Source: Paracoccaceae bacterium (lineage in GTDB: Bacteria > Pseudomonadota > Alphaproteobacteria > Rhodobacterales > Rhodobacteraceae). Taken from it: a stretch of 64,000 nucleotides of DNA. The notes below the pieces were generated by a model. The model searched no databases. It was not told the origin of the DNA and worked only from the letters and a program-made list of their open reading frames with translations. The position numbers and the translations under genes were made by a program. The stretch covers positions 372,001 through 436,000 of the forward strand of contig JAIXZW010000005.1 of assembly GCA_027489375.1 (NCBI GenBank), written 5' to 3'. Shown piece by piece: positions 52,872 through 62,682 of the stretch (within the stretch, counting starts at the first letter, position 1; each line of letters starts with the position of its first letter).

Positions 52872-53657
52872 ATGCAAGGCAGCGCCAACCTCAACCTGAT
52901 GATCAAGGCCGCCCGCAAGGCAGGCCGCAGCCTCGTCAAAGACTTCCGCGAGGTCGAAAACCTTCAGGTCTCGGCCAAAGGCCCCGGCGATTTCGTCTCG
53001 AAAGCCGACCGCGAGGCCGAGCGCATCATCAAGGAAGAACTGATGGGCGGCCGCCCCACCTATGGCTGGCTGGGCGAGGAAACCGGCGAGACGGACGGGG
53101 CCGACCCCACCCGCCGCTGGATCGTCGACCCGCTGGACGGCACGACGAACTTCCTCCACGGCCTGCCGCACTGGGCGGTGTCCATCGCGCTCGAGCACAA
53201 GGGCGAGATCGTCTCGGCCGTGGTCTTCGACGCGGCCAAGGACGAGATGTTCTGGGCCGAAAAGGGCGCGGGCGCATGGCTGAACGACAGCCGGATGCGC
53301 GTCTCGGGCCGCCGCAACATGGTGGAAGCGGTCTTTGCGACCGGCGTCCCCTTCGGCGCCAAATCCACCCTGCCCGCCACGATGCAGGACCTCGCCCGCC
53401 TCATGCCCGCCTGCGCCGGCGTGCGCCGCTGGGGGGCCGCCTCGCTCGACCTCGCCTATGTGGCCGCTGGCCGCTACGACGGCTATTGGGAACGCGAACT
53501 CAAGGCATGGGACATCGCCGCGGGCCTGCTTTTGGTGAAAGAAGCGGGCGGCTTCGTGTCAGCCATCCGCGAAGGCGACGAACCCTTGGTCAAGGGCGCG
53601 ATCATCTGCGGCAACGAACCCCTGTTCGAACCCTTCCGCAAGATCATCCGCGAATAA
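52872..53657 (+). CDS. suhB: Inositol monophosphatase family protein
   Basis: 261-aa Mg2+-dependent sugar phosphatase. Metal-binding motifs: GWLGEETGE (Glu69/70), IVDPLDGTTNFLHGLPHWAV (Asp86, Asp89) and ELKAWDIAAGLLLVKEAGGF (second Asp). In alphaproteobacteria such proteins act as inositol-1-phosphatase or SuhB-like factors, sometimes histidinol-phosphatase; the sequence alone does not settle which. Divergent from the fusion-enzyme gene with 126 bp between. Ends in a paired repeat. Confidence 0.87.
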   Translation: MQGSANLNLMIKAARKAGRSLVKDFREVENLQVSAKGPGDFVSKADREAERIIKEELMGGRPTYGWLGEETGETDGADPTRRWIVDPLDGTTNFLHGLPHWAVSIALEHKGEIVSAVVFDAAKDEMFWAEKGAGAWLNDSRMRVSGRRNMVEAVFATGVPFGAKSTLPATMQDLARLMPACAGVRRWGAASLDLAYVAAGRYDGYWERELKAWDIAAGLLLVKEAGGFVSAIREGDEPLVKGAIICGNEPLFEPFRKIIRE

Positions 53658-53669
53658 TCCCGCCCGAGA

Positions 53670-53835
53670 AGGGGGGCTTGTGCAGCCCCCCCACGCCGCG
53701 CCACGGCGCGGCTCCCCCCGCAGGATATTTGTCCGAGTATGAAAGGGGCCAACCGCCCCTTCTTCCTGCTTTCACGCTTGCCCAAATATCCTCGGGGGGG
53801 GAAGGCGCAGCCTGACGGGGGGCAGACAGCCCCCC
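53670..53835. repeat. Paired GGATATTTG elements (copies 14 and 15)
   Basis: Forward: GGGGGGCTTGTGCAGCCCCCC hairpin, CGCCGCGCCACGGCGCGGC hairpin, TCCCCCCGCA, core GGATATTTG (53723-53731), GAGTATGAAAG. Reverse: CTTTCACGCTTGCC, core CAAATATCC (53783-53791), TCGGGGGGG, GGGGGGCAGACAGCCCCCC. Core starts are 60 bp apart; convergent suhB and rhomboid genes flank it. Confidence 0.72.
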
Positions 53836-54617
53836 TAGCGCCGCCCGCCCCAAGGACTCCGTTCGACCGGCGCACGCCGCCGCACCACGCGCGGCAGGCG
53901 GCTTTGGACGAGCGGATATTCCGCCACCGGATGCGGCGGCAACCCCCGCGTCACCGACCAGAACCCCGTGCCGCCCGCCGAGATGAAGGTCGGCACCGCC
54001 AGCGCCAGCCCCGCGACGAACCCGCCCACATGCGCCCAATAGGCGACCCCGCCCATATCCACAGGCGTCAACGCCCCGCTTCCCAGTTGCAGCGCGAACC
54101 AGACGCCCAGCACGATCCATGCCGGAATCGGAAAGACGCGGAAGAAGACGACGAAGATGAACAGCACATCCACCCGCGCCTTGGGGTAAAGCAGAAGATA
54201 TCCCCCCATCACCCCCGCAATCGCGCCCGAAGCCCCCACCATCGGCACCACCGACGACGGGTCCGCCCCCATCTGCGCCAACGCCGCCGCGATCCCGCTG
54301 GCAAGATAGAAGCCAAGGAACCGCCCGTGGCCCATCCGGTCCTCCAGATTGTCGCCAAAGACATGAAGGAACAGCATATTCCCCAGAAGATGCAGCCATC
54401 CCCCGTGCAGGAACATGCTCGTCAGGAACGTCGCGTAACCCTCGCCATAGGCGATGCGCGCCGGAACCAGCCCCCATTCCATGAAGAACCGGTCCACGGC
54501 AAGGTCCGAGGGCAAGCCGAACCAATAGCTGACGAAGACCAGACAATTCAGCCCGATCAGCACCCGCGTCACATGCGGCACGCGCCCCGAAGGGTTATGG
54601 TCACGGATCGGAAACAT
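53835..54617 (-). CDS. Rhomboid family intramembrane serine protease
   Basis: 260-aa membrane protein with at least six helices. Catalytic dyad: Ser130 in GASGAIAGVMGGY and His196 in AHVGGFVAGL; oxyanion-site residues His71/Asn80 in HGGWLHLLGNMLFL. The cytoplasmic N terminus FPIRDHNPSGRVPHVTRVL and a basic C-terminal tail (RLPRVVRRRAPVERS) fit the alphaproteobacterial rhomboid group. Substrate unknown. ATG 54617. Upstream (same strand) is putA, separated by repeat copy 16. Confidence 0.92.
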   Translation of the reverse strand: MFPIRDHNPSGRVPHVTRVLIGLNCLVFVSYWFGLPSDLAVDRFFMEWGLVPARIAYGEGYATFLTSMFLHGGWLHLLGNMLFLHVFGDNLEDRMGHGRFLGFYLASGIAAALAQMGADPSSVVPMVGASGAIAGVMGGYLLLYPKARVDVLFIFVVFFRVFPIPAWIVLGVWFALQLGSGALTPVDMGGVAYWAHVGGFVAGLALAVPTFISAGGTGFWSVTRGLPPHPVAEYPLVQSRLPRVVRRRAPVERSPWGGRR

Positions 54618-54674
54618 GCCCCCACGCTTCCCGAAGCACGCGCCAGCGTCAAGCCGGAGCGGAAACCCTGCCCT

Positions 54675-54726
54675 TCACCTTGGCGCAAATACTCTCGGGG
54701 GGTCCGGGGGCAGAATGCCCCCGGCT
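54675..54726 (-). repeat. GGATATTTG intergenic element, copy 16 (reverse)
   Basis: CCTTCACCTTGGCG, core CAAATACTC (54686-54694), TCGGGGGG, then CCGGGGGCA-GAA-TGCCCCCGG (54704-54724). It lies just downstream of putA on the minus strand, fitting a putA terminator. Confidence 0.7.
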
Positions 54727-54730
54727 CTCC

Positions 54731-57700
54731 TCACCCCTCGGACACGGCCACCAGCAGTTGCGCGTTGCCACCCGAAGCCGTGGTGTCGATACAGACATGC
54801 CGCTCCAGCCGCGCATGGCCCGCGTCCAGACTTCCGACCAGCGGCAGGATCGGCCCCGCCCGCCCCGCCAGCGCCCGCGCATAGGCGCGGCCCGCTTCGG
54901 CATCACCCCACCAGACCGCGCCGGAAATGCCACCGATGCGGCCCAGCACCTCGGGCGCAAGGAGCGGCGCTTCCACCGCCTGCCCGCCGAGGCGACGCAC
55001 CGCTTCCGCCTGCGCCACCGCCGCCGCCTCGGACGGGCCAAGGCAAAGCAAGGGTGCCCGCGCCACCGTGCCCAGACGGTTCGATTCCCCCGTCGGCCCC
55101 GGCAGGTCCTGCCCTTCGGGCTTGGGCGTAGCATGGGGCGCACGCAGTGCCGCCAGAACCTCGGCCTCGCCCGCCACGCGGGTGCCGCCCGTCACCGCCG
55201 CCACATCGCCCTTGGTGAAGCGCGGCAGATAATCCGGCCCGCCCGCCTTGGGCCCCGTCCCCGACAGCCCCTCGCCGCCGAACGGCTGGCTGCCCACGAC
55301 AGCCCCGATCTGGTTGCGGTTGACATAGACGTTGCCGACCCTGATCCGGCTGATGATGTTCTGCACGCGGTCGTCGATCCGCGTGTGCAGACCAAAAGTC
55401 AGCCCGTAGCCCGTGGCGTTGATCGCATCGACCACCGCGTCGATCTCGCTCGCCCTGAAGCGCGCCACATGCAGCACGGGGCCGAAAATCTCGCCCGGCA
55501 GGTCGGCGATTCCCGTCACGCGGATCACGGTCGGCCCGACGAAGCAGCCTGCGGGGGCCGCCATCTCCTTGACCACACGCCCCTCGGCCCGCGCCTTGGC
55601 GACATAGGCGGCAATGCCCGCCTGCGCCTCGGCGTCGATCACCGGACCCACATCGGTCGCCAGATGCCACGGATCGCCCAGCGCCAATTCGTCCATCGCG
55701 CCCGCCAGCATCTCCTCGACCGCCTCGGCCACATCTTCCTGCACATAAAGGCAGCGCAGCGCCGAACACCGCTGCCCCGCCGACTGGAACGAGGACGCCA
55801 GCACATCCCGCACCGCCTGTTCCGGCAGCGCCGTCGAATCGACCAGCATCGCGTTCAACCCGCCCGTTTCCGCAATCAGCGGCGCGGTGGGGTCAAGGTG
55901 TTCGGCCATCGCCTTGCGGATCAAGAGCGCCGTCTCGGTCGACCCCGTGAAAGCCACCCCGTTCACGCGGCGGTCAGACGTCAAGGCCCGCCCCACGACC
56001 GCCCCATCCCCCGGCAGCAGTTGCAAGGCCGTGGCCGGAACCCCCGCCTTCAGCATAAGCTCCACGCCAATCGCGGCGATCAGGGGCGTCTGCTCGGCGG
56101 GCTTGGCCAGCACCGCATTGCCCGCAGCCAGTGCCGCCGCGACCTGCCCCGTGAAAATCGCCAGCGGGAAGTTCCAAGGGGAAATGCAGGTGAACACCCC
56201 CCGCGCCCCTTGGGCCAGCGACGCAGCCCCCGCCGCATAGTAGCGCAGGAAATCCACCGCCTCGCGCAATTCCCCCACCGCATCGGCCAGCGTCTTGCCC
56301 GCCTCGCGGGCGAGGACGGCAAAGATGCGCCCGAATTCGGCCTCGTAAAGGTCCGCCGCACGGTTCAGCACGGCGGCCCGCTCGGCCGGAGCCGCAGCCC
56401 AAGGCTCGGCCAGCCGCAGCGCGGTATCCACATCGGCCGCGCTCGCCTCCAGCACATGCCCCACCAGCGTGCCATTCGCCGGATTGCGCAGCTCGCGCCG
56501 CAAACCGCCCGCAGCGCGCCCCGCAAGCATCGGCCCCGCCTCGAACAGGGCGGAAGCAAACGGACCCCGCGCCGCCTCGATCGCCGCAAGATCGGGGGCC
56601 GCCGTCAAATCCCACCCTTTGGAATTCGCCCGCCCGCCGAACAAAGCCGGACCCGTCTTGATCGCGGGCGAAGACACCACCGCCACGGCCTCCATCGCCG
56701 TGATCGGGCAGGCGGCCACCACCTCGGGCGAGACCTCCTCGTTCACGATCTGGTTGACGAAGGACGAATTCGCCCCGTTCTCCAGCAGCCGCCGCACAAG
56801 GTAGGCCAGCAAATCCCGATGCGCCCCCACGGGAGCATAGATGCGGCAGCGCGTGCCGTTGTCGGTCAGCACGATGTCGTGCAGCCGCTCGCCCATCCCG
56901 TGCAGGCGCTGGAACTCGAAGGCCCTCCTGTCGGTCGCCATGTCAAGGATCGCCGCCACCGTATGCGCGTTATGCGTGGCGAATTGCGGATAGATGCGGT
57001 CGGTCATGCCGAGCAGCTTCTTGGCATTGGCGATATAGGACACATCGGTCGCCTGCTTGCGGGTGAAGACGGGGAAGCTTTCCAGCCCCATCACCTGCGC
57101 CCGCTTCACCTCGGCATCCCAATAGGCACCCTTGACCAGACGCACCATGATCTTGCGGTCAAGCCGTTCGGCCAGCGCGTAAAGCCAGTCGATGGCCGCG
57201 CCCGCCCGCCGCCCGTAGGCCTGCACCACCACCCCGAACCCGTCCCATCCGGCAAGCGAAGCATCCGACAGCACCGCCTCGATCACTTGAAGCGACAGCG
57301 CCAGACGGTCCGCTTCCTCCGCGTCGATGTTGAACCCCAACCCCGCCGCCTTGGCCAGCCCCGCCAGCGCCCGCACCCGCGGCACCAACTCGGCCATGAC
57401 CCGCTCGCGCTTGGCCACCTCGTAGCGCGGATGCAGCGCCGACAGCTTCACCGAAATCCCCGGATTGGCGCGGATGTCCGACCCCTTGGCCGCTGCCGCA
57501 ATCGCGGTGATCGCCTTCGAATAGGACAGGTGATACCGCCGCGCATCGCCTTCGGTCCGCGCCGCCTCGCCCAGCATGTCGTAGCTGTAGGTGTAGCCCT
57601 TGCCCTCCAGCTCCTCGGCCCGCTTCATCGCGGCTTCGATGGTTTCGCCCAGCACGAACTGCCGCCCCATCTCCTTCATCGCCTGCGCCACGGCCCGCCG

Positions 57701-58180
57701 GATCACCGGCTCGCCCAACCGCTTCACCGCCGCCCGCAGATGCCCCACCACCCCCGGCTCGCGGTCCTCCAGCACCTTGCCCGTCAGCATCAGCGCCCAT
57801 GTCGACGCGTTCACCAGCGACGAGGCCGATTTGCCCAGATGCCGCCCCCAGTCGCTCGGCGCGATCTTGTCCTCGATCAGCGCATCCATCGTCTCGGCAT
57901 CCGGCACACGCAGCAGCGCCTCGGCCAGACACATGAGGGCGATCCCCTCCTCGGTCGAAAGACCGTATTCGGCAAGGAAAACCTCCATCAGGCCGGGCTT
58001 GACCGAGTCCCGGATGCGCCGCACCAGCCCCGCCCCCGCCGCCGAAATCCGCGCCCGCTGCTCCGCCCCGATCCCTGCTTCGGCGATCAGCGCGGCGACC
58101 AGCGCCGCCTCGTCCCGCAGGGCTTCGCGCTCGATGATGGTCCACGGGGTCTGGGTCGCGTCACGGGGCATGGCATTCAT
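54731..58180 (-). CDS. putA: Bifunctional proline dehydrogenase / glutamate-semialdehyde dehydrogenase
   Basis: 1149-aa enzyme oxidising proline to glutamate. The proline dehydrogenase barrel (roughly 150-460) has SVKLSALHPRYEVAKRERVM, LGFNIDAEEADRLALSLQVI, RLVKGAYWDAEVKRAQVMG and FATHNAHTVAAILDM; the P5C dehydrogenase part has ISPWNFPLAIFTGQ, AETGGLNAMLVDS with the catalytic Glu and SAGQRCSALR with the catalytic Cys. There is no N-terminal ribbon-helix-helix, so it does not regulate itself; the divergent Lrp-type gene does. ATG 58180 or 58171 are both possible. Confidence 0.96.
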   Translation of the reverse strand: MNAMPRDATQTPWTIIEREALRDEAALVAALIAEAGIGAEQRARISAAGAGLVRRIRDSVKPGLMEVFLAEYGLSTEEGIALMCLAEALLRVPDAETMDALIEDKIAPSDWGRHLGKSASSLVNASTWALMLTGKVLEDREPGVVGHLRAAVKRLGEPVIRRAVAQAMKEMGRQFVLGETIEAAMKRAEELEGKGYTYSYDMLGEAARTEGDARRYHLSYSKAITAIAAAAKGSDIRANPGISVKLSALHPRYEVAKRERVMAELVPRVRALAGLAKAAGLGFNIDAEEADRLALSLQVIEAVLSDASLAGWDGFGVVVQAYGRRAGAAIDWLYALAERLDRKIMVRLVKGAYWDAEVKRAQVMGLESFPVFTRKQATDVSYIANAKKLLGMTDRIYPQFATHNAHTVAAILDMATDRRAFEFQRLHGMGERLHDIVLTDNGTRCRIYAPVGAHRDLLAYLVRRLLENGANSSFVNQIVNEEVSPEVVAACPITAMEAVAVVSSPAIKTGPALFGGRANSKGWDLTAAPDLAAIEAARGPFASALFEAGPMLAGRAAGGLRRELRNPANGTLVGHVLEASAADVDTALRLAEPWAAAPAERAAVLNRAADLYEAEFGRIFAVLAREAGKTLADAVGELREAVDFLRYYAAGAASLAQGARGVFTCISPWNFPLAIFTGQVAAALAAGNAVLAKPAEQTPLIAAIGVELMLKAGVPATALQLLPGDGAVVGRALTSDRRVNGVAFTGSTETALLIRKAMAEHLDPTAPLIAETGGLNAMLVDSTALPEQAVRDVLASSFQSAGQRCSALRCLYVQEDVAEAVEEMLAGAMDELALGDPWHLATDVGPVIDAEAQAGIAAYVAKARAEGRVVKEMAAPAGCFVGPTVIRVTGIADLPGEIFGPVLHVARFRASEIDAVVDAINATGYGLTFGLHTRIDDRVQNIISRIRVGNVYVNRNQIGAVVGSQPFGGEGLSGTGPKAGGPDYLPRFTKGDVAAVTGGTRVAGEAEVLAALRAPHATPKPEGQDLPGPTGESNRLGTVARAPLLCLGPSEAAAVAQAEAVRRLGGQAVEAPLLAPEVLGRIGGISGAVWWGDAEAGRAYARALAGRAGPILPLVGSLDAGHARLERHVCIDTTASGGNAQLLVAVSEG

Positions 58181-58275
58181 CCTTTGTTTGCCCTATGATA
58201 GCGCAAGGTTCACAGGCCGTTTTCCCCATTGCGGCCAAAACCGCAGCCGGATCGGCCGTTCTTTAGGGGTTCCCC

Positions 58276-58761
58276 ATGTCAAACATCCCGCCCACCCCGC
58301 GCCCCGCCGTCCGCGTCGATCTCGACCGCTTCGACGAGGCGATCATCCGCACCCTTTCGACCGATGGCCGCATCAGCGCGACCGAACTCGCCCGCCGCAT
58401 CGGCCTGTCGAAATCGCCCACCCAAGCGCGGATGAAACGGCTCGAAGACGCGGGCGTCATCACCGGCTACCGCGCCCTCCTCGACCCGATCCGCATGGGC
58501 CTCGCCCATGTCGCCTTCGTCGAAGTCCGCCTCTCCGACACCCGCGAAGCCGCCCTGCAAGCCTTCAACAAGGCTGTGCTCGCCGTGCCCGAGGTAGAGC
58601 AGTGCCACATGATCGCCTCGCGCTTCGACTACCTGCTCAAGGTCCGCACGGCGGATATCCAGGAATACCGCCGCGTGCTCGCCGAACGCATCTCGGCCCT
58701 GCCGCATGTCGCCTCCACCTCGACCTATGTGGCGATGGAGGCGGTGAAGGACCTTTTCTGA
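58276..58761 (+). CDS. putR: Lrp/AsnC-type activator of putA
   Basis: 161-aa Lrp-family regulator: HTH DEAIIRTLSTDGRISATELA with RRIGLSKSPTQARMKRLEDA, then the RAM effector domain (GLAHVAFVEVRLSDTREAAL, VAVPEVEQCHMIASRFDYLL-like segment). PutR of Rhodobacter capsulatus is the named relative, activating putA with proline; the divergent position (95-bp gap) supports this. No clear operator was recognised in 58181-58275. Confidence 0.88.
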   Translation: MSNIPPTPRPAVRVDLDRFDEAIIRTLSTDGRISATELARRIGLSKSPTQARMKRLEDAGVITGYRALLDPIRMGLAHVAFVEVRLSDTREAALQAFNKAVLAVPEVEQCHMIASRFDYLLKVRTADIQEYRRVLAERISALPHVASTSTYVAMEAVKDLF

Positions 58762-58938
58762 CCGCCCGCCCCGCTTCGCACGGCGCATAAATCACAGCCG
58801 CACCACCACCCGGATCGCCGCTTTTTTGGGCAAACCGAAAAACGCACCTTTAAGAGGCAGCATTTCCGACCTCTGGCGCTTTTACGGGCAGCGATTCACC
58901 CCTCTACCCTCCGCCGCGATGCGCAATTGGGGGTTTTC

Positions 58939-60117
58939 ATGAACGCTGCCGACACCGCCTGGATTCTGATGGCCACGGGCCTCGTCCTTTTCATGACCCT
59001 GCCGGGCCTTGCGCTCTTCTACGGCGGCCTCGTCCGCGCGCGGAACGTGCTTTCCGTGTTCATGCACTGCTTCGCCATCGCCTGCCTGATGAGCGTGCTG
59101 TGGTTCGCCTTCGGCTATTCCATCGCCTTCGGCGGTGAGGGCGCGCTCTGGGGCGGCTTGGGCAAGTCGTTCCTCGCGGACGTCACCATCGACAGCCTGA
59201 CCGGCACCCTGCCCGAAGTGCTCTTCTTCGCCTTCCAGATGACCTTTGCCATCATCACCCCCGCCCTGATCGTCGGCGCCTATGTCGAACGCGTGGGCTT
59301 CGGCTTCGTCCTTCTGTTCTCGGCACTCTGGATGCTCGTCGTCTACGCCCCCGTCACGCATTGGATCTGGGGCGGCGGGATGCTGGCCGATGGCGGCATC
59401 TTCGGCGAAACCGGCGTGCGCGATTTCGCGGGCGGCATCGTCGTGCATGAAACGGCGGGCCTTGCCGCGCTGCTGCTCGCCTGGCTCCTCGGCCCGCGCA
59501 AGAACAAGCACACCCCGCCCCATTCCCCCGGCTTCGTGATGATCGGCGCGGCGATGCTCTGGTTCGGCTGGTTCGGCTTCAACGGCGGCTCGGCCCTTGC
59601 CGCCAACGGTCAGGCCGCGATGGCCCTCACCGTCACCCACCTCTCCGCCGCTGCCGCCTCGCTCACATGGATTTTGTGGGAGCGTGTCAAATTCGGCCGC
59701 TGCTCGCTCGTCGGCCTCGTCACCGGCACCATCGCGGGCCTCGCCTCCATCACCCCCGCCTCCGGCTACGTCTCGCCCGTCGAGGCGTTGGTGATCGGCT
59801 CCATCGCCGGCATCCTCTGCCAAGAGGCGGTGAACCTGATCCGCAACCGCCTGCACATCGACGACACGCTCGACGTCTTCGCGGTCCACGGCGTGGGCGG
59901 CATCTTCGGCACGATCATGGTCGCGGCCTTCGGCCACGGCGCATGGGCGGCCCAACTCGGCGGCCTCGCCGTGGTCGGCCTCTGGACGCTGGTCGCCAGC
60001 TACGCCCTCGCCAAACTCTGCGCCAAAGTGACCGAATTCCGCGTGGACATCGAGACCGAAACCAACGGCCTCGACCTCTCGGTCCACGGCGAACGCGCCT
60101 ATGAGCTGACCTCCTGA
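58939..60117 (+). CDS. amt: Ammonium transporter
   Basis: 392-aa Amt/Mep channel with eleven helices. The pore histidines appear in [12 protein letters not shown] and [31 protein letters not shown] and [20 protein letters not shown] are family signatures. The start at ATG 58939 follows a GGGGG ribosome site. Unlike many amt genes it has no glnK (PII) gene next to it, so it may be a secondary Amt. The 177-bp upstream region shows no convincing sigma-54 or NtrC site. Confidence 0.94.
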   Translation: MNAADTAWILMATGLVLFMTLPGLALFYGGLVRARNVLSVFMHCFAIACLMSVLWFAFGYSIAFGGEGALWGGLGKSFLADVTIDSLTGTLPEVLFFAFQMTFAIITPALIVGAYVERVGFGFVLLFSALWMLVVYAPVTHWIWGGGMLADGGIFGETGVRDFAGGIVVHETAGLAALLLAWLLGPRKNKHTPPHSPGFVMIGAAMLWFGWFGFNGGSALAANGQAAMALTVTHLSAAAASLTWILWERVKFGRCSLVGLVTGTIAGLASITPASGYVSPVEALVIGSIAGILCQEAVNLIRNRLHIDDTLDVFAVHGVGGIFGTIMVAAFGHGAWAAQLGGLAVVGLWTLVASYALAKLCAKVTEFRVDIETETNGLDLSVHGERAYELTS

Positions 60118-60136
60118 TCGGGGCTCGGCGCTCCCT

Positions 60137-60222
60137 TGGTACCCGCGGCCGGACTCGAACCGGCACGGCCTTTCGGCCTAGAGATTTTAAGTCTCCTGTG
60201 TCTACCATTCCACCACGCGGGC
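60137..60222 (-). tRNA. tRNA-Leu (anticodon UAA)
   Basis: 86-nt tRNA on the minus strand. Acceptor GCCCGCG pairs with CGCGGGT, CCA is encoded (60137-60139). The anticodon stem GGAGA/TCTCT holds the loop CTTAAAA, giving anticodon UAA. The long variable arm (AGGCCGAAAGGCCG-like hairpin) and T-arm GGTTCGAGTCC are typical of a class II leucine tRNA. No integrase or att-like repeat is next to it. Confidence 0.95.
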
Positions 60223-60345
60223 AGGCGGGCGTAACGGGTCGCTACCAAGCTTTGCGCCAGCGGTAAACCCCGCCCGCCCGTCAAGGGCGTGGCGCAGCGC
60301 GTTCCGCCGCGCTAGGCTCGGGCCATTGGTTAACGGAGTTTTCCG

Positions 60346-61587
60346 ATGCGCCCCGCCGCCCGCCCCGCCGCCCCTCTCGCCGCCCGCCCCGCCGCCCCTC
60401 TCGCCGCCCCTCTCGCCGCCGTCGCCCTGTTGCTTTCCGCAGCCCCGCTTGCCGCACGCGAAATCACCGGAACGCTCGCCTATGACCTCCGCATCGCGCT
60501 CCCGCCCGATGCCCAACTCGGCCTCGACCTTTCCTCGCCCACCGCCACGACCCCGCTCCGCCAGCCGACACGGGGCGCGCAGGTCCCGCTCCCCTTCACC
60601 CTGCGCAGCGACGATGCAGGACCACTCACCCTCCGCGCCGCACTCTTCCTCGATGGCCGCGCCCTCTGGATCGCCCAACCCCGGCCCATCCCCGAAGGCG
60701 TGGACGACATCGACCTCGGCACGATCGCGCTCCAGCCCCACATCGCCCTCGGCCCCGACACGCTGCTCGATTGCGGCGGCACCCCCGTCGCCCTTCGCGT
60801 AAATGACAGCACCGCCACGCTCCACAGCGCAGGACAAAGCCTCACGCTGACCGCCGCCCCCTCGGCCAATGGCAAACGCTTCACCGATGGCGCCACCCCC
60901 GAAACCGCGCTCCGCCTCCAGCCCGACCGCATCACCGCCACCCTGCGCGGTCAAAGCCTGCCCGATTGCACCCCGCAAATCCCCGCCCCGCTCCTGCCGC
61001 TCACCGCACGCGGGACGGAACCCTTCTGGTCCCTCACCCTCTCGCCACAAGACCTCCGCCTCGAAACGCCCGACGCCGCCCCCGTCACCCACCCCCTCCC
61101 CGCCGCCGAAAGCGGAAACGGCACCCTCACCTTCCGCGCAGATGGCCTCACCGTCACCCTTGCTGACACCCTCTGCCATGATGCCATGACCGGAATGCCC
61201 TACCCCGTCACCGCCACCCTGACCCGCGACACCGCCCTCAGCGGCTGCGGCGGCGACCCCGCCACCCTGCTTGCAGGCGCATGGAGCGCGACCGAACTCG
61301 CAGGCCGCCCCCTGCGCGGCAATGCCACCGCGACCCTGACCTTCGCCGATGGCAAGATCACCGGCCAGGCCTGCAACCGCTTTTTCGGCACCTACCGGAT
61401 CACGGGCGAAGGCATCGCCTTGGGCAACGCCGCCGCCACCCGCATGGCCTGCCCGCCCCCGCAGATGGAAGCCGAAACCGCCCTCTTCGCCGCCCTCTCC
61501 ACCGCCACCCGCTTCGACATCGACGATGCGGGCCAACTCCTCCTCCTCGCCCCCGATGGCGCCCCCCTCCTGAAAGCCTCCCGATGA
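60346..61587 (+). CDS. Envelope protein with YbaY-like, MliC/COG3650-like and META domains
   Basis: 413-aa exported protein. The signal region is unusually repetitive (RPAAPLAA units from a DNA repeat at 60349-60420) and leads to a hydrophobic stretch ending AAPLAA-REI. Residues ~40-140: YbaY-type domain (TLAYDLRIALPPDAQLGLDL). Middle: ARGTEPFWSLTLSPQDLRL as in COG3650 lipoprotein-like proteins. C-terminal: META/HslJ domain (GAWSATELAGRPLRGNATAT, FFGTYRITGEGIALGNAAAT, RMACPPPQMEAETALFAAL). Probably periplasmic; HslJ relates to novobiocin tolerance in E. coli. Coupled to the next gene by ATGA. Confidence 0.82.
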   Translation: MRPAARPAAPLAARPAAPLAAPLAAVALLLSAAPLAAREITGTLAYDLRIALPPDAQLGLDLSSPTATTPLRQPTRGAQVPLPFTLRSDDAGPLTLRAALFLDGRALWIAQPRPIPEGVDDIDLGTIALQPHIALGPDTLLDCGGTPVALRVNDSTATLHSAGQSLTLTAAPSANGKRFTDGATPETALRLQPDRITATLRGQSLPDCTPQIPAPLLPLTARGTEPFWSLTLSPQDLRLETPDAAPVTHPLPAAESGNGTLTFRADGLTVTLADTLCHDAMTGMPYPVTATLTRDTALSGCGGDPATLLAGAWSATELAGRPLRGNATATLTFADGKITGQACNRFFGTYRITGEGIALGNAAATRMACPPPQMEAETALFAALSTATRFDIDDAGQLLLLAPDGAPLLKASR

Positions 61588-62606
61588 CCTTCCCCGCAAC
61601 CCGCGCCGAAACCGTCACCCGCGACAGCCTCGCCCATCTCTTCAGCCTCATCGGCAAGAAGGGCCGCTTCATCTACGCCCACAAGGCCGATGACCCCGCA
61701 CAGGCGACCGAGGGCTACAACATGCTCCGCCACTGCGGCACGCTCTGGTTCATGCTCCGCGCCATCCGCGAACTGGATATCGGCCTGACGGCAGCGCAAG
61801 GGAAGCAACTCTCCGCCGCCATCGGCTATGCGGGGGGCAAGATGGATCGCCCCGCATGGCTCCCCGACCCCGCCTTCGCCCTCGTGACCAAAGGCATGGT
61901 GAAGACCGGCGGCATCGGCCTCTCGCTCGTGATGCTGCTCGCATGGCGCGACCTCGCCGCCAGCCGCAGCCTTCCCAGCCCCGCCCTTCCCGCCAGCCTC
62001 GATGACACCATCGCGGGCCTCGTCACCTACGGCCTCGCGCAGATCACCGGCGACGACGTGCTGCACAAGCGCAGCTTCGGGGACGGCACCCCCACCCCCT
62101 TCCGCAGCGACTATTACACGGGCGAGCTTCTCCTCGGCCTCCTCGCCGCCTCCGCCCCCCCTGCCGCCGTGGCCCCCCTGACCCGCGCCCTGATGGCACG
62201 CGACTACGGCGTCGACATCCAAAGCCACTGGATGGCCTATGCCGCCTGCGAGGCCGTCGAGCGCGGCTACGTCGACGCCTCCTTCGGCGAGGCCTACCTC
62301 GCCCGCCTCGTCGCCCATATCGCCGCGCATCCCGACTACCGCCTCCGCCGCGCCTCCACCCCCATCGCCTGCCGGACCGAGGCGCTGACACGCATCCTTC
62401 TGCTGGCAAAGCGGCGTGGCGCGGCCTGCACCCTGCCCCGCGAAACCCTGCTTCTCGCCGCAGGCGAAGCCGACACCAACCTGACCCTGCAACTCGACTG
62501 GTACCGGAACGGCCAATTCCTCAAGTCGGACGAGGATGACAAGGTCCAGATCGACTACATCCAGCACAACGCCACCTCCTACCTCAACCACCTCGCCCGC
62601 CTCTGA
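61584..62606 (+). CDS. Conserved hypothetical, possible alpha/alpha-toroid protein
   Basis: 340-aa cytoplasmic protein that I do not recognise with certainty. Repeated helical segments with [53 protein letters not shown] and [13 protein letters not shown] resemble the alpha/alpha barrel of six-hairpin glycosidases and some epimerases. Acid residues that could be catalytic are present but unproven. There is no signal peptide even though its partner gene encodes an exported protein. ATG 61584 overlaps the META gene stop (ATGA), so they are co-expressed. Confidence 0.75.
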   Translation: MTFPATRAETVTRDSLAHLFSLIGKKGRFIYAHKADDPAQATEGYNMLRHCGTLWFMLRAIRELDIGLTAAQGKQLSAAIGYAGGKMDRPAWLPDPAFALVTKGMVKTGGIGLSLVMLLAWRDLAASRSLPSPALPASLDDTIAGLVTYGLAQITGDDVLHKRSFGDGTPTPFRSDYYTGELLLGLLAASAPPAAVAPLTRALMARDYGVDIQSHWMAYAACEAVERGYVDASFGEAYLARLVAHIAAHPDYRLRRASTPIACRTEALTRILLLAKRRGAACTLPRETLLLAAGEADTNLTLQLDWYRNGQFLKSDEDDKVQIDYIQHNATSYLNHLARL

Positions 62607-62682
62607 TGCCGCAGCGCAGCGATTGACAGCGCCAAAGGCGCGGTCCCATATGTCGCCCGAAACCTGCGGGGAGGGAGCACGC

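Noticed and set aside
58762..58938. Sigma-54/NtrC promoter before amt
   Set aside because: TGGCGC-TTTTA-CGGGC is a poor match to TGGCAC-N5-TTGCA and no NtrC dyad was found; no PII gene is adjacent.
60137..60222. tRNA-Leu as integration site of a mobile island
   Set aside because: No integrase, no repeated tRNA 3' end and ordinary core genes on both sides.
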